Origin: JAJPKK01 sp963824905
Lineage (GTDB): Bacteria > Pseudomonadota > Alphaproteobacteria > Rhizobiales > Xanthobacteraceae
Reading direction: 5' to 3'
Assembly (NCBI GenBank): GCA_963824905.1
Contig: CAWGRH010000001.1
Location: forward strand, 62,001-126,000
Length of the DNA stretch: 64,000 nt
Shown: one piece after another, positions 43,452 to 53,495 of the stretch
Position numbering within the stretch: the stretch's first letter is position 1
Layout: each line of letters opens with the position of its first letter
Made by a program: the position numbers and the translations under genes
The notes under the pieces: model-generated
Database searches by the model: none
Told to the model about the DNA's origin: nothing
What the model saw: the letters and a program-made list of their open reading frames with translations, nothing else

Positions 43452-44258
43452 TCACTGGCGCTGCAGCACCAGATTATAATGGGTGAAGGCAGGCCTGACG
43501 AAGGACGGCATGGCGCGGTCGATGAAGCCGAGCCGGTCGGCGGCGGGCGTGTTCGGAAACACGCGGAAATACTCAAGGCTCACCGGTGCGAGCCTGTGCG
43601 GCGCGAAGTTGCGCACCAGCGCCGACGGCACGGTGATGCGTTCGTGCCCCCAGGTATGGCCCATGTGGTGGATGATGGTCTTGGTGCCCCGCAGCTTGAA
43701 CAGGAACGCCTGCAGCAGCGGGTTCCAGCCGTTCGCCTCGGAGAACACGACATGGCCGCCCGGCGTCACCAGGCGGGCGAGCTTGGCGACGACGTCGGCG
43801 CGCGGCTCGAGGTGATGGAAGCTCTGCTCCAGGAAGATGATGTCGAACGGCTTCGTCTCGTCGGCATCGAGCACCGAGGTGCGGCGGAACTCGCAGGCGA
43901 GCGTCTCGCCGGTTTCATGCTCGATGAAGGCGCGCCGCGCCTTCGCCACCGCCTGCAGCTCGGGATCGATGTCGATCCCGGTGACGTCGCCGCCCTGGAT
44001 CGCGGCCCACAGGGACTCGGTGCCGCAGCCGCAGCCGACCTCGAGCACCCGCGGCGCCCGTCGGGCGCGGATGAGCTCGACGAGCTCACGGCTCTGGCGC
44101 GCGTAGTAGCGCCGCACATAAGGGCCGAAATACCGGCGGTAGCTGCGATAGTAATGGTCGAACGTCTTCTGCTCGGCGGGGGCGAGGACGGCATTCACGA
44201 GCCACCAGGCGAGAAATTGGTCGATCGTGCCAGCGCGGATGTCCGCCAGAGACTGCAT
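43452..44258 (-). CDS. Class I SAM-dependent methyltransferase
   Basis: 268 residues. Motif I VLEVGCGCGTESLWAA, acidic motif II GIDIDPELQAVAKARR, FDIIFLEQSFHHLEPR and motif VARLVTPGGHVVFSEANGWN give a canonical Rossmann methyltransferase. N-terminal helices (about 1-75) precede it. The small-molecule substrate is not evident. The ATG at 44258 is supported by GGACTCC just before it; a longer frame to 44570 shows no homology. Confidence 0.88.
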   Translation of the reverse strand: MQSLADIRAGTIDQFLAWWLVNAVLAPAEQKTFDHYYRSYRRYFGPYVRRYYARQSRELVELIRARRAPRVLEVGCGCGTESLWAAIQGGDVTGIDIDPELQAVAKARRAFIEHETGETLACEFRRTSVLDADETKPFDIIFLEQSFHHLEPRADVVAKLARLVTPGGHVVFSEANGWNPLLQAFLFKLRGTKTIIHHMGHTWGHERITVPSALVRNFAPHRLAPVSLEYFRVFPNTPAADRLGFIDRAMPSFVRPAFTHYNLVLQRQ

Positions 44259-45055
44259 CGGAGTCCTTAACACGGCGCCCCTCGGCGCATCCTGCGCGGG
44301 CGGCGCGCAACGTGGCCCCTCGGTAGCGTCTCGAAGTTCCGCTGGCAAGGCGGAGGGCGACGCGTCGTGTTCCGCGGCACGCGCGTGGTGCAGTCGCAAG
44401 GTGCAGTCGGGTGAGAATGGATTGATCGATCCAACGCTTGGATTCGTTTCATCAGATCGTGGATTCGCCCGAGGGCGCACGTGGCGTGTGGCGACGACGT
44501 CGCACCAGCCGGCCCTGTAGCCCGGGTTGAGCGGAAGCGAAACCCGGGGCAGCGTCCGCGATCCGATCAAACGTTCACCCGGATTTCACTTCGTTCAATC
44601 CGGGCTACGGTCCTGCCTCACCGCTCGCTTGCGAAGCCAAGAGAAGAAACGCGTCGTCTTCCATGCTGATTTTCATGCTGATCGCGCGGCGCTCGCGGTC
44701 GGTGCGTCAACAAAGTGAACGCGGATTGGCCACGGAGCCCGAGTTCCGAGTCGATCTGCGCCATGACTTCGTGTAGGCTGCACGAACCACTACGGCATGC
44801 TCTGCGCGCGATTTATTGCGGACGTCTGCAAGACGCGCTCTCTACGCGGGCGCGCAACTCGTCGAAACTAGAGTCGAAACTAGATCCGCCGCGCGACTCT
44901 GCGAATCCGGCCCGAGCGGCCGGCACTCAAGAAGCCTGATGTCGATCCGAGAAGGCAGCGACGGCGGTGACCGGCGTCGCTGACTGTTCTTCCGAAGAAC
45001 TGCGCAATTCTTTCCGGGAACCGCGTGCTCCAGCTTTGGCGACAGGGAGGCGGCC
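44259..45055. other. 797-base region without a supported gene, containing repeat A copy 2
   Basis: Between the divergent methyltransferase and the protease-like pair. Apart from the repeat at 44517-44608, no frame shows coding features: those present are short and Arg/Ser-rich. The last ~60 bases (CCGTGCTCCAGC..GGAGGCGGCC) precede the 45056 start and include a plausible ribosome-binding site GGAGG. Confidence 0.5.
44517..44608. repeat. Dispersed palindromic repeat, family A copy 2
   Basis: Arms GTAGCCCGGGTTGAGC... (44517-44549) and CGTTCAATCCGGGCTAC (ending 44608), same layout and length class as 3432-3539. The arms have diverged from each other (TCACTTCGTTCAATC against GATTGAGCGGAGCG), so this is an older or degraded copy. 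Confidence 0.8.
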
Positions 45056-46985
45056 GTGATTCAGATCAGTCTGGTCGGCGATTGGCGCGTCATCGTTCAG
45101 CAGAAATCTGCGGAGTGGCAGCAGCGCGTCGTTCTCACCAATACGGCTTCTGGCCAGCAGATTATTGCTGGCGTCGTCGGTCAACAGCTCGACGTCAGGG
45201 GCGACGGCACGAACGCGTGGCAGCTCGCGATCGACCACAATTCCGGGTCGGGCTGGGCCTCCAACAATCTCAAGCCCGGCCCGGTCCAGGTGTCGGGCTC
45301 GTCGATCACGCAGGTGATCCAATCCGAGGACCGTCCCGGCGCCCCCGACGAGGATTTCAACGATCTCGTCGTCCGGGTGGAGAAGCTCGGCATGGCCGAC
45401 CAGCCGACACCGCCGTTCTCGGTGTGGCCGGCGACGATGCAGATCATGCCCGGCGGCATCTTCGAGGCGTCGCTCGGGCGCTACTTCATGGCTGTGACGG
45501 TGCGCAACATTTGGACACGGACGTGGCCGGCGCTGGCGGCGGTCGGTCTCACCGCGCGCTGCCGGGCCTGGCTGCAGACCGGCGGCGTGATCGTCGACGA
45601 CGCGTGGACGACGAACGACCAGGCGACGGTCGGACAGCAGGTATCGGCCGGGCGCGTCTTCGTCGGGCCGCTCGCGCCGTGGGACACGCGGATCATCTAT
45701 TTCAAGGTCGACGTTTCCAACGCGCAGGTGCGCAAGCATCCGGTCGAGATCGAGGTGCTCGAGCCGGCGGCGGAGGACCTCAACCACATCAACCGCAAGG
45801 CGCGGGCGCCGATCCAGGTTTGCCGAACGACGTTCGACAGCACCAACCAGACGTTCACCGGCGCATGCGACCGCGGCACCATGAATGTCGCGGTGAAGGA
45901 ACTCGCCGTGGACTTATCACACATTCAAGCGTGCGGTCGGACGTGCGATCGATCTGTTCGCGAGCAGCGGTGGAGGCGGCGGCGGAGGTGGAGGCGGTTC
46001 AACAGGCGGCGGATGCACGCCGCAGGACATCGAACGCTTGCGGCAACGGCTCCGCGCCTTTCTCGTCGGTAAGGACGACGACATCTGCGGCATCTTCCGC
46101 GAGCTGGAACGGTGCTGCTGCGGATGCGGCCCCGGCGACGGCAATGGCGGCGATTGGGGAGGGCAGGGGGCCGGAGACCTCGCCTTCTTCTCTTTCCCGA
46201 CGCTCGTCGACTACCGGATCAACTACAGCCCGGCCTTCGCCGGCCAGTACGGACCCATTCCCTACGACGACCCCTGGTGGAAGGTGATCCTCGCGATCAT
46301 CGCGATCCTGCTCACGATCGCCGCGATCGTCTCGGCAGCCGCCGACCTCGCGAACAAGAGCGACGACGCCCTGATCGGGACCGTCGAGCGCGCGGTGCTC
46401 AACGTCATCCACAACGAGGCGGATGTCCCCACGACGATCACCAGTGCCATGACGGGCAATGTCGATGCCGCGATTGTCAGGCTCAACGGCAACCGCGGGC
46501 TGACCACGGCAATCTTTTCCTACAAGGATGCGGCGAGCGACGAGGAAAACACGACGCCGATCGTCTCGCTGGGCGGGACCATCGATACGACCGGCACTAC
46601 GCTCATGAACACGGACATCGACGCGATCATTCAAAATCTCGCGGACAATCCCGGCGATCCGGCCGCGCAGACTGCGGTGCAAGTGTTCAAATCGGGCGCG
46701 CGCTCGGGCGTCACGCTCGCGCTGCTGCACACGGTCGAGCCCGTGCAAAACCGCGCGGAGGACGACGGCAGCACCTCCTTCATGATCAACCAGGTCACCT
46801 TCGTCCAGGACCCCGCTGCGCCCACAAAGATCGATCGAGGCGGCGACTCGGGTTCTCTGTGGCTGCAACGTGCGGCTCCATTTTCGATCGTCGCCCTCAA
46901 CTGGGGAGGCAGCAGCGACGACACGACGGGAATAGGCACCCGGATCGAAGACGTGATGACCACCATGAACATCAAGTTCGGTTGA
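45056..46985 (+). CDS. Protein with C-terminal half of a trypsin-like protease (Asp and Ser), frame interrupted once
   Basis: One extra base near 45910 splits it; corrected length about 642 residues. Domains: N-terminal beta-rich region (1-285, ending ..VAVKELA, with acidic segment PDEDFNDLVVRVEK), a poly-Gly linker, a Cys-rich stretch ICGIFRELERCCCGCG, then a hydrophobic segment (ILAIIAILLTIAAIVSAA) and the protease-like part: IGTVERAV, NVDAAIVRLNG (Asp), KSGARSGVTLALLHTV and RGGDSGSLWLQ with the Ser codon at 46848-46850. No HV/NHV His motif is present. The next gene, 10 bases on, supplies that half. Split or permuted protease is inference. Confidence 0.65.
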
Positions 46986-46995
46986 GGGGGATCTC

Positions 46996-48694
46996 ATGAG
47001 CGCAACATCGACATCCCGACGAGGAATTGCCGAAGCGGCCGCAGCCGAGCGACAGCGGTTGGCCCACGATCCCAACATCGCGACCGTCGGCTATGGGCTG
47101 CGCATGCGAGGCGGGCAGGTGCAATATGAGGCGTGCCTCAAGTACCGGGTGCGCCAAAAGCTCTCGGGCAACCATGCGATCCGGGAGGCCGGGAGCGCCC
47201 CGATCCCTGCGGAGGTCGAGGGCTATCCGACGGATGTGATGGAGGCGGTCGTCGCCCACCCCCTCAAGAACGAGGGGCCCCCCACGGGGTCGCGCGGCTC
47301 CGACATCGCGAATCCCTTGGTCGGAGGCACCTCCACCACGGTGCTGAGCGACTGGCATTCGTTTCCGACGGGGTTCGGCACCATCGGCGGCATCTGTTTC
47401 GACGTCGCCTCTCCGGCGCCGATGGCGATTTCCAACGCTCATGTGTGGGGAACCGACACCGGAAAGAACTGCATTCAGCCGTGGATTCCTACGACGGAAT
47501 ATCTCACCGCGCTGCTCAAACTCGTGGCCTGCGGCCCGTTCGCGTTCCCGCTGGACGTAACCATGCCGTCGCCGCTGACGGCCGGGCTCGCGGCCGCGGC
47601 CGCCGGCGCGTGGGCACTCGCAGCCGCATCGGACGCGGAGGATCCGAGCCGCTGGGGCCAGCGCACCGGCACAGTCCCGGCGCCGGGGGTTCTGACCACG
47701 GCGGAGACCATACGCATCGCAGCACCGCTCCCCGACATGCCGTTCGCCGGCCGTTCCTATTCGACCCAGGCGCGGTGGGATTACACGCGCAACACGACGA
47801 CCGGCAATCTGAGCACGTCGATCGATGCGGCACGCCCCAACGAGCACGTGTTGACCGGCAAGCTCGTGTGGACCGATCATCCGCAGTACCAGGCCGGTGC
47901 GCGGGTGCAGATCTGTGCCGAGGTGATCGCCGCCACGTCAAACCCCGCACAGTTCTTCGTCGTCGCCAAATGCTTCCCGAACGCCGACCCGAGCCGCGTC
48001 GTCTACCGCGTGCTCACGCCCGGCCAGTGCAAGCTGGAGCGGCGCGCGGTTCCCGTCTGCGCGCAGGACTTCCCCGACCCGATGCCCAACATCGAGGCCG
48101 CCGATTTCCTGGTACGCCTCGGTCAATTCTGCTTCGAAAGCGGGGAGGCGCTGCGCTCCGTGGCGCCGCCGCCGAACCCTCCGGCCGCCGGCAGGCCTCT
48201 GGCGCTGCCCAAGAACGCTTTGCGGATCGTGCTACCGCCGGGCAACCGGGTTTCGTTCCAGTTCGGCAGCCTCAAGCGCAAGCTGCAGATCGTGGCGCGG
48301 AATTCGGCGGGTGTGCAGGTCGCGAGCGCGACGACCACGGGCGCGGCCGATCTCGTCACGTTGCAAGCGGCCGAGATGGTGGAGGTCATCATCGCCGGCG
48401 CCCATGGCGAAGGCCTCCTTTACAGCGTCTGCGTGGCGAAGGACCCGAACGGCCCGCAGATCAACGAGAAATTGCACCGGCTCCACTACATGGGATTCCT
48501 CGATCTCGACCTCGCCGAGAAGAAGGGCGATTGGAACATCACGCTATCGGTGCAGTCGCGCAATCTGTCCGCGGTCGATGCGAACCCGATCCAGTCCGCC
48601 CCCGTCATCGCCGGTGTCGAGTTCGGCTGTCGGCGTTTTTTCTGCCGGCTGCATCGCGGTCATGCTGCTCGATCACGTGTTCCATGTGATCTGA
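46996..48694 (+). CDS. Protein with N-terminal half of a trypsin-like protease (His), frame slip near the end
   Basis: About 566 residues to 48694. N-terminal part matches the start of NAL1-like trypsin-fold proteins: IATVGYGLRMRGGQVQYEAC, GYPTDVMEAVV, GTIGGICFDVASPAPM and SNAHVWGTD with catalytic-type His at codon 47440-47442. Then a hydrophobic Ala-rich insert (about 195-215) and GQRTGTV, parallel to the insert and GTV of the preceding gene, then other beta-rich domains with no GDSG. Near 48640 a T6 run precedes an in-frame slip; with one T fewer the protein ends ..AVMLLDHVFHVI at 48694 instead of running into the next gene (48855). Confidence 0.65.
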
Positions 48695-48832
48695 GGCATT
48701 GCGCGGTACGTGCCGTCCCTTGGCCCGATTTGGGCGCAAGTTCCACCGGCTGCACAGAAGTGCCGAGTTGTCCCCTCATTTTTGCCGAGCCGCTGAGGTT
48801 AAGTCCGCCCGCACAACAGATGGGGAGTTGTG

Positions 48833-49018
48833 ATGTTCGATGCCGTTGCGTGTGAAACCGAGGCGAGAAGCTGCTTGCGGCTCGCCAAGAAAGAGACCGA
48901 CCCGGTCGTGAAGCTGCTGCTGCGAAGCATGGCGCGCAGCTGGATCGGGCTCGCCGACCAGGCGCCGACCGTTCCCGAGGACGAGCCGGCTGACGTCGCG
49001 ATCCACGCCCGCTGCTGA
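48833..49018 (+). CDS. Small conserved hypothetical protein (61 aa)
   Basis: MFDAVACETEARSCLRLAKK then SMARSWIGLADQAPT: resembles the short helical proteins common in Bradyrhizobium-like genomes whose pattern is Cys/Arg-rich helix, ..LLRSMARSWIGLA. Start GTG at 48830 or ATG at 48833. A GGGGAG precedes it. No function known. Confidence 0.65.
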   Translation: MFDAVACETEARSCLRLAKKETDPVVKLLLRSMARSWIGLADQAPTVPEDEPADVAIHARC

Positions 49019-49132
49019 GCGGGGTATCGGGGGCCGCGGCGAGATGGCTCCCATTCGCGAGGCGATGTCGCGAAAATCCTGGTCTTGCTGCTAGATGGGC
49101 ACGGGGGAGGGTGAGTTCCTTCCGGGTGCCCC

Positions 49133-50068
49133 ATGCGCTTGACCTTCGTAACCGTCGACGTGTTCACCGACCGGGCGTTCGGCGGTAATCCGCTGGCCGT
49201 GGTGCTCGACGCGAGCGGATTGACGCCGGTCGAGATGCAGGCGATCGCCGCCGAGTTCAATCTCGCTGAGACCACGTTCGTGCTGCCGCCGAAGGACCCT
49301 TCGCATACCGCGCAGGTGCGCATCTTCACGCCGCGGGCGGAGATGCCGTTTGCCGGCCATCCCAATGTCGGCACCGCCTTTGCGCTGGCGCGGGAAGGCA
49401 CCTGTCACGGCCGGCCGGTCGGCGCCGAGAGCATGGTGTTCGAGGAACTGGCCGGCCTTGTGCCCATGGAGATGATCAGCAAAGGCGGCGCCGTCGCCGG
49501 GGCGCGCCTTGCGGCGCCGCAGCCGCTCAAGCTCGGCGAGACGGTGGCGCCGGAGGTCGTCGCGGAGGCCTGCGGCCTTGCCGCCGGCGATATCGAGACG
49601 CGCCACCATGCGCCGTGCGTTGCAAGCTGCGGCGCGCCCTTCGTGTTCGCCGAATTGAAGGCCCGCGAGGCACTTGCCGCGGCCCGGCCTCGCGATGAGA
49701 TGTTCGCGCGCCACCTGCCGCGTGAGCGGGCGAACGGTGTGCACCTCTATGTGCAGGCGGCGCGACGAGGGGACAGCGTCGGCGACGACTCGGGAGACGT
49801 CGACATCCAGTGCCGCATGTTCGCGCCGCGCCACGGCATCTACGAGGACCCCGCGACCGGCAGCGCCAATGTCGCCCTCATCGGCCTTCTCGCCGCGTTG
49901 CGCCCGGAGCCCGACCTCACACTGGAGAAGACCATCGCCCAGGGCGTCGACATGGGCCGGCCGAGCCGCCTCGAAGCACGCGCCGAGAAGTCCGCCGGTA
50001 CCGTCACGGCGACCTACATCGGCGGCACCTGCGTCCCGATGATGCGCGGGACGCTAGAGATCGCGTAG
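49133..50068 (+). CDS. PhzF-family isomerase/epimerase-like protein
   Basis: 311 residues. The PhzF fold is evident: MRLTFVTVDVFTDRAFGGNP, catalytic-type Glu at residue 46 in FNLAETTFVLPP, FTPRAEMPFAGHPNVGTAF and C-terminal DPATGSANVALIGLLA. Most members catalyse isomerisation of hydrophobic small molecules; no phenazine genes are near, so the substrate is open. Monocistronic; repeat C copy 2 follows the stop. Confidence 0.93.
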   Translation: MRLTFVTVDVFTDRAFGGNPLAVVLDASGLTPVEMQAIAAEFNLAETTFVLPPKDPSHTAQVRIFTPRAEMPFAGHPNVGTAFALAREGTCHGRPVGAESMVFEELAGLVPMEMISKGGAVAGARLAAPQPLKLGETVAPEVVAEACGLAAGDIETRHHAPCVASCGAPFVFAELKAREALAAARPRDEMFARHLPRERANGVHLYVQAARRGDSVGDDSGDVDIQCRMFAPRHGIYEDPATGSANVALIGLLAALRPEPDLTLEKTIAQGVDMGRPSRLEARAEKSAGTVTATYIGGTCVPMMRGTLEIA

Positions 50069-50074
50069 GGGGCC

Positions 50075-50166
50075 GTAGGGTGGGCAAAGCGAAGCGTGCC
50101 CACGTCTGAGCCGGCCAATCTGCTCGACCGCGTGGGCACGGCGCTGCGCGCCTTTGCCCACCCTAC
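50075..50166. repeat. Dispersed palindromic repeat, family C copy 2
   Basis: Outer arms GTAGGGTGGGCAAAGCG and the inverted GCGCCTTTGCCCACCCTAC, inner arms CGTGCCCACG and CGTGGGCACG. Same layout as 5745-5848. Fills the gap between phzF and the next small gene. Confidence 0.8.
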
Positions 50167-50220
50167 GAGGCGCGCCCGCGGGCCGCTTGATCTTTGTTCC
50201 CGATATGTTCTCATCGGGCG

Positions 50221-50505
50221 ATGCGCCTGCGAGATTATCCCTACGTCGTCGTCCGCTTCGCCTGCCGGCACTGTCCGCGGCTGGGGCGCTATCGTGTCGC
50301 CGTGCTCGCCGAGCGCTACGGCGCGGCCATCGAGATGGAGGATCTGCTGGAGGCGGTGTCGGCGTCGTGTGGGACGCGCGCGAGTGAGCGCGCGCACGCC
50401 TGCGGCGCCTATTTCCCCGATCTGCCGCCGGAGAAGCCGCCAGATCTGCCGCGCGCGCTGCTGCCGCGGGAGCGGCTCAAGCTGATCCGCGGCGGGCGCG
50501 GGTGA
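50221..50505 (+). CDS. Small protein with paired Cys motifs, unknown function
   Basis: 94 residues. VVRFACRHCPRLGRYRVAVL has a CxxC pair at the start of a probable zinc ribbon; a second pair, CGTRASERAHAC, is spaced C-x10-C. The C-terminus is Pro-rich (PDLPPEKPPDLP). Small zinc-binding protein by inference only. Start at 50221 (MRLRDYPYVVV) is more natural than an upstream ATG at 50194. Confidence 0.6.
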   Translation: MRLRDYPYVVVRFACRHCPRLGRYRVAVLAERYGAAIEMEDLLEAVSASCGTRASERAHACGAYFPDLPPEKPPDLPRALLPRERLKLIRGGRG

Positions 50506-50598
50506 GGAGCCCTCCACAGTCAGGAGGAAAGGATTGGCGATAGGCTCAACTTAAAATAGAGTTGGGAACTTCAGGATTCCAACTCGGGGGGGCGGAAA

Positions 50599-51023
50599 AT
50601 GCGTCCGATTGTCTTCGCAGGGCTTTTTCTCCTGCTGGCCGCCTGCGCCACACTCACCAAGGGGACAACCCAGGTGGTCGCGGTCAACACCCCGGGGGTC
50701 ATCGGCGCGACCTGCACCCTCACAGCTCCCGCCATCGGCACGCTCAAAGTCACCACGCCCGACACGGTCGCGCTTCCTAAAGCCTCCGATAACATCGCGG
50801 TCCGGTGCAGCAAGGAATGCTACCAGGACGGTGTCGGGGTGATTTCATCCAACTGGAAGGAATGGCCGCCGGCAACGTCATCCTCGGCGGCGTCGTTGGA
50901 CTTGGCGTCGACGCGGCGACCGGTGCGATCAACAAGTACAGCCCGGAAGTCCAGGTGGCGATGGTTCCGGTGGCCGGTTGCGGTGGGCCGCCTGGTGTCG
51001 CTCGCAAACGCAAGGGCGCTTGA
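50599..51023 (+). CDS. Small lipoprotein with glycine-zipper segment, frame interrupted
   Basis: Lipobox LLAACATLTKG near residue 15 marks a lipoprotein. The first frame reads to ..VGVISSN, the second, one base short, resumes EGMAAGNVILGGVVGLGVDA then ATGAINKYSPEVQVAM and stops at 51023. Restored length about 140 residues. GxxxG-like glycines suggest a membrane-packing helix. A read-through of the first frame would wrongly fuse it to the next gene. Confidence 0.65.
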
Positions 51024-51120
51024 TCGAAGACCGCCACCGCTTCGCCATCGGGCACTCAGCCGCCTTGATCGCGCCGGTCGTGTCGTGCAATTTCCCCGCC
51101 TCATCCAGCGAGGAACATCC

Positions 51121-51573
51121 ATGTACATCGCGGCAGCGAAGCGCCTTACCCATCGCGGGGCAAAGCAGATGGCGGCGACCGCGATCGCCGGGGCCGAACA
51201 GGCCGGCATCGCCATCACCGTCGCCATCGCCGATGCCGGCGGGCACCTGATCCTGCTCGAGCGCATGGACGGCGGCCGGTTCCACACCGTGCATTCCTCG
51301 ACGACCAAGGCGGTCTGCGCCGCTTCGAACAAGCGCCCGACCACCGCGCAGGGCGCGCAGGCGCAACCGCTCGACGTCGCCCATGCCATCGGGCTCGCGC
51401 TCGCCGCCGGGCCCGAGCGCTGGACCGCGATGGAAGGCGGATTTCCCGTGATCGTCGACGGCGAATGCATCGGCGGGATCGGGGTGAGCGGCGGCGACTG
51501 GGAAACCGACGCACGCATCGCCAAGGCAGCGGTCGCCTCCATCGACGCCGCATGGTCGCTCGACGGCAGGTGA
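51121..51573 (+). CDS. GlcG/HbpS-family (DUF336) protein
   Basis: 150 residues. Family pattern ITVAIADAGGHLILLERMDG, HSSTTKAVCAASNKRPT and GGFPVIVDGECIGGIGVSGG. Members bind haem or small ligands; some accompany glycolate or corrinoid metabolism. No exact role from the context; located upstream of the transporter operon. Confidence 0.88.
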   Translation: MYIAAAKRLTHRGAKQMAATAIAGAEQAGIAITVAIADAGGHLILLERMDGGRFHTVHSSTTKAVCAASNKRPTTAQGAQAQPLDVAHAIGLALAAGPERWTAMEGGFPVIVDGECIGGIGVSGGDWETDARIAKAAVASIDAAWSLDGR

Positions 51574-51951
51574 GATTGGCGCTGCGTTCGGCGAACCGCG
51601 AAGCCGGCCGAGACTTCGACACTTGCGCGACCGAAGGCACGCTGCGTTTCGCCGCAGCTTCGTCCGGGAAAAATCCGCCTTGCGTGTGGCTTTCGCGATA
51701 CGATGGCGCGGGACGACCACAGGCCGCAATGTCGCTCGCCAATCGCCCGAAGCCGGCGCAGCCGAGACATCATTCCGACATTCAGGTTACGCATGATTGT
51801 CGCCACGATCCCGCAGGGAATACGGATTTGCATCGCCGCTTCGGCCGCGATGCCTTTCCACCTTCCATCGGAACAACAGACAAAGAGGCGCGAACAGGCA
51901 CCGCGACGATCGATCTCGGGCGTAGTCGAGTGTGTAGGGTGGAGGAGACGA
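51574..51951. other. 378-base upstream region of the tricarboxylate transporter operon
   Basis: No gene. Probably holds the operon promoter; the final bases read AGGGTGGAGGAGACGA, a strong ribosome-binding site for 51952. No repeat or hairpin noticed. Confidence 0.5.
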
Positions 51952-52953
51952 ATGCGTACGATCACGCAAAAGGGTTCGGCGTCAGAGAGCCTGTTCAAAA
52001 CGGCGCGTCACGCGGGTGCCGCCTTCGCCGTCTTGATCGCCGCGACCGGCGGCGTCCACGCACAGGATTTTCCGGCCGGCCGGCCGATCGAGATGACGGT
52101 GATGTTCGGTGCCGGCAGCGCCGCCGACGTCACCGCGCGCTACCTCGCTGAGGGCATGGCGAAATCGTTGGGGGTTCCGGTGCCGGTGGTGAACCGCACC
52201 GGCGGCGGCGGCGCGATCGGCTACAGCCACGTCCAGCAGCAGAAGGCGGACGGCCACGCGATCATCTGGAACTCGAACTCGATCTCGACCAACTATCACT
52301 CCGGCATCCTGTCGTTCGACTACAAGGCGTTCGACGCCGTCGCGCGGGTGAGCGTCGAGACGCCGGTGATCGCGGTGCGCGCCGACTCGCCCTGGAAGTC
52401 GCTGCAGGAGTTCATCGATTACGCCAAGGCCAATCCCGGCAAGCTGCGCATCGGCAATTCCGGCACCGGCAGCCATACCCATTTCGCGGCCTCCGCGCTG
52501 TTCCTCACCGGGGGCGCCAAGGTCATCAACGTGCCGTTCGGCGAAGGGCAGGCGATCGTCAATCTCCTCGGCAGCCGCATCGAAGGCGTGGTGCAGCTTC
52601 CCGCCGCGATCGTGTCGCATGTGAAGAGCGGCGACGTGCGCGTTCTCGCCGCGCTCGGCTCCGAGCACGATCCGGTATTCCCCGACGTGCCGACGGCGAA
52701 GGAGCTCGGCTTCCCGGTCGCGCTCGACATGTGGCGCGGCATCGCGACGCCGGAAGGCACGCCGAAGCCGGTGATCGCCAAGCTTCAGCAGGCGATCAAG
52801 GACTCCGTGCAGTCGCCCGGCTTCGCCGACGCCGGCAAGACCATCGGCTTCACTCCCGCCTATCTGCCGGCGCAAGACTTCGGCGCCCTGATCGCGAGCG
52901 ACGACGCCAAGCTCGCCCAGGTGATGGGGGAGCTTGGCCTCAAGAAGAAATAA
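51952..52953 (+). CDS. Tripartite tricarboxylate transporter substrate-binding protein (Bug/TctC)
   Basis: 333 residues. Signal-like start, then PAGRPIEMTVMFGAGSAADV and VVNRTGGGGAIGYSHVQQ, PDVPTAKELGFPVALDMW and RGIATPEGTPKPVIAKLQQA. Captures a carboxylate in the periplasm and hands it to the TctB/TctA membrane units encoded next. First gene of a four-gene operon. Ligand unknown. Confidence 0.92.
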   Translation: MRTITQKGSASESLFKTARHAGAAFAVLIAATGGVHAQDFPAGRPIEMTVMFGAGSAADVTARYLAEGMAKSLGVPVPVVNRTGGGGAIGYSHVQQQKADGHAIIWNSNSISTNYHSGILSFDYKAFDAVARVSVETPVIAVRADSPWKSLQEFIDYAKANPGKLRIGNSGTGSHTHFAASALFLTGGAKVINVPFGEGQAIVNLLGSRIEGVVQLPAAIVSHVKSGDVRVLAALGSEHDPVFPDVPTAKELGFPVALDMWRGIATPEGTPKPVIAKLQQAIKDSVQSPGFADAGKTIGFTPAYLPAQDFGALIASDDAKLAQVMGELGLKKK

Positions 52954-52983
52954 GGCTAAGCCACTCGCGTCAGCGTAACTGCA

Positions 52984-53482
52984 ATGTCGATCCTCATGGA
53001 CAGTTCATGGCGGGCGGCGCGGTGGCTGCCGCGCACCGTGTCGGCACGCCGCGGCGGGATCATCGTCGCGGCGGTTCTCGCAGGCGTGGGCCTCGTCTTC
53101 GCCTGGCAGGCCTCGCTGCTCGATTTCGGTGGGTTCGATCTTCCCGGACCCGGCTTCTTTCCGCTGGTGCTCGGCGTGCTGGTGTTCGCCCTCGCGGTCC
53201 TGATCGCGATCGAAGGCTTGCGTAGCGCCGGAGAGGGCGGCGACGGTCGAACTCGGCCACCGCGACGTGCTGATCGTGTTCGCGGCGCTCGTCGCGGTCG
53301 CGGCCCTGTTCGAGCCGCTCGGCGCCTATCTCGTCCTCGGCCTGTTCGGCGCGGTGCTGCTCGTCCTGCTCGCTCGGGTCTCGGTGCCGCTCGCGATCGC
53401 CTCGGCTGCCGTCGCCATGGTCGCCTGCTGGTACTTCTTCCAGGTGCTGCTCGGGCTGCAGCTTCCCCGCGGCCCGTTCTGA
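52984..53482 (+). CDS. Tripartite tricarboxylate transporter small membrane subunit TctB, frame interrupted
   Basis: Four hydrophobic segments when the frame is corrected: SARRGGIIVAAVLAGVGLVF, FFPLVLGVLVFALAVLIAI, then after an extra G in GGAGAG-G-GCGGCG (53235-53237) VLIVFAALVAVAALFEPLG, YLVLGLFGAVLLVLLARVS and IASAAVAMVACWYFF. This is the normal TctB topology, about 165 residues. Ends at 53482, 13 bases before tctA. Confidence 0.85.
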
Positions 53483-53495
53483 CGGCAAGCATGAG

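Noticed and set aside
46996..48855. Longer protease half-gene reaching 48855
   Set aside because: The tail after 48640 is Cys/Arg/Pro-rich and overlaps the next gene; a T6 run explains a slip and a natural stop lies at 48694.
50599..51573. One 324-residue lipoprotein-GlcG fusion
   Set aside because: The middle is non-conserved; a missing base near 50854 separates lipoprotein and GlcG-like genes, which have their own start and stop.
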